A DNA stretch of 64,000 bases from Saccharothrix sp. ST-888. Its GTDB lineage: Bacteria > Actinomycetota > Actinomycetes > Streptomycetales > Streptomycetaceae. Of this stretch, positions 63,008 to 64,000 are shown piece after piece. Below the pieces are notes generated by a model. That model was not told where the DNA came from, ran no database searches, and was given only the letters and a program-made list of their open reading frames with translations. Position 1 is the first letter of the stretch. Each line of letters opens with the position of its first letter. The DNA is taken from NCBI RefSeq assembly GCF_000955975.1, contig NZ_JYJF01000011.1, positions 1 through 64,000 on the forward strand, read 5' to 3'. A program made the translations under genes and the position numbers.

Positions 63008-64000
63008 GTGAGCAACTGTCACAGGGCTCGCTGGAAAGGCGCCACGTTGCCGCGCATATCGCCCACCGGCCTCCGCCCGCTGCCGATCGGCCGCCGGACC
63101 GGACGCGGGCTCCTCCCCCGACGACCCCGACGCCCCCGCAGGACCGGTTGGCGCAGGCTGATACCCACCTGGCGGCTGACCCTGCTCGGCCTGGTGACCT
63201 CGGTACTGCTCGGGGTCGGCCTGTTCGTCCTCGGCATGACCGTGATCAAGGTCCCGGACGCCCACGCCGCCGCGACCGCGCAGAGCAACACCTGGCTCTA
63301 CCAGGACGGCACCCTGATCGCCCGCACCGGGCAGACCAACCGGCAGAACGTCGGCCTCGACAAGGTCTCCCCCGCCGCCCAGCACGCCGCCCTCGCCGCC
63401 GAGGACCGGAACTTCTACCACGAGGGCGCGGTCAACCTGAAGGGCCTGACCAGGGCCGCGCTGAACACCGCCACCGGCACGACCACCCAGGGCGGTTCGA
63501 CGATCACCCAGCAGTACGTCAAGAACACCTACCTGAACCAGAAGCAGACCGTCACCCGCAAGGTGAAGGAACTGTTCATCGCGCTCAAGGTGGACGCCAC
63601 CCAGAGCAAGGACGAGATCCTCTCCGGGTACCTCAACACCTCGTACTACGGCCGGGGCGCGTACGGCATCCAGGCCGCGGCGCAGGCGTACTTCGGCGTG
63701 GACGCCGGTCAGCTCGACCCCGGCCAGGGCGCCTACCTGGCCACGCTGCTCAACGCCCCGAGCGCGTACGACGTCTCGACCGCGACGGCCCAGGGCAAGC
63801 AGAACGCGGTCAACCGCTGGAACTACGTGCTGGACGGCATGGTCCAGCAGAACTGGCTCACCTCCGACCAGCGCGCCGCCGTCACCTTCCCCAAGGTGCA
63901 GGAGCCGAAGAGCGCCCCCGGCCTCTCCGGCCAGGCCGGGTACCTGGTCGGCCAGGCGACGGACTACCTGACCTCGCACGGGATCATCAGCGACGCGGAA
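63008..64000 (+). CDS. Class A penicillin-binding protein, N-terminal part (cut by window edge)
   Basis: 331 codons are visible and the frame is still open at 64000. The start is uncertain: GTG 63008, or TTG 63047 with AAAGG about 8 nt upstream. A basic N-terminus (PRRPRRPRRTGWRRLIPTWR) precedes one membrane helix (LTLLGLVTSVLLGVGLFVLG). Then comes a GT51 glycosyltransferase domain: AAEDRNFYHEGAVNLKGLTR with the catalytic Glu in EDRNFY, GGSTITQQYVKNTYL, and RKVKELFIALKVDATQSKDE. It polymerises lipid II outside the membrane. The transpeptidase domain would follow beyond the window. Confidence 0.9.
   Translation, partial: MSNCHRARWKGATLPRISPTGLRPLPIGRRTGRGLLPRRPRRPRRTGWRRLIPTWRLTLLGLVTSVLLGVGLFVLGMTVIKVPDAHAAATAQSNTWLYQDGTLIARTGQTNRQNVGLDKVSPAAQHAALAAEDRNFYHEGAVNLKGLTRAALNTATGTTTQGGSTITQQYVKNTYLNQKQTVTRKVKELFIALKVDATQSKDEILSGYLNTSYYGRGAYGIQAAAQAYFGVDAGQLDPGQGAYLATLLNAPSAYDVSTATAQGKQNAVNRWNYVLDGMVQQNWLTSDQRAAVTFPKVQEPKSAPGLSGQAGYLVGQATDYLTSHGIISDAE

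Overview
The window is high-GC actinobacterial DNA. It comes from a streptomycete-type chromosome (Streptomyces or Kitasatospora): it has strong third-position GC, many GTG/TTG starts, an adpA-orn pair with a conserved TTA codon, a leucine/isovalerate catabolic operon, and an rRNA leader with the ATCTGATA-AG(C/A)-type repeats known upstream of streptomycete 16S genes. It reads as chromosomal core, not a plasmid or prophage. No integrase, transposase or CRISPR array was seen.

Layout. 1-0.4 kb: leader of an rRNA operon that runs off the left edge. 0.4-7.5 kb: a P-loop kinase, an LD-carboxypeptidase, trpS with a Trp-Trp leader peptide and attenuator, a frameshifted siderophore-binding lipoprotein behind an iron box, a NUDIX hydrolase and an ATP-grasp protein. 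7.5-12.4 kb: a fused ABC exporter with one degenerate ATP site, and a TetR regulator. 12.5-19.1 kb: methylcrotonyl-CoA carboxylase beta and alpha, HMG-CoA lyase and acyl-CoA dehydrogenase, which together form the leucine degradation route. 19.2-26.7 kb: stress protein, HAD phosphatase, GNAT, an unusually long AdpA, oligoribonuclease, tRNA-His and a thioesterase. 27-38.8 kb: a secreted unknown, a spermidine-synthase-like protein, an HTH/TPR regulator and a histidine phosphatase, then a three-gene set of PD-(D/E)XK nuclease with a Cys cluster, unknown protein and SF1 helicase. 38.8-62.9 kb: four identical tRNA-Lys(CTT) genes interspersed with pgi, a Na+/H+ antiporter, a chitinase, a tricorn-like protease, two small paired proteins, a fasciclin lipoprotein, a phospholipase C, a pentapeptide protein, a broken ltrA, a peptide ABC importer with a frameshifted binding protein, a decayed metQ and an alpha/beta hydrolase. 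63-64 kb: the 5' part of a class A penicillin-binding protein that runs off the right edge.

How the parts fit. The TetR gene faces the liu-type operon across an operator-like repeat and may control it or the exporter. AdpA (bldA-dependent through its TTA codon) and Orn form the developmental pair known in streptomycetes. Many genes lack a Shine-Dalgarno sequence and instead carry a TANNNT box 6-8 nt before the start codon, which suggests leaderless mRNAs. Four genes are disrupted by small insertions, deletions or frameshifts; three of these are extracytoplasmic binding proteins.
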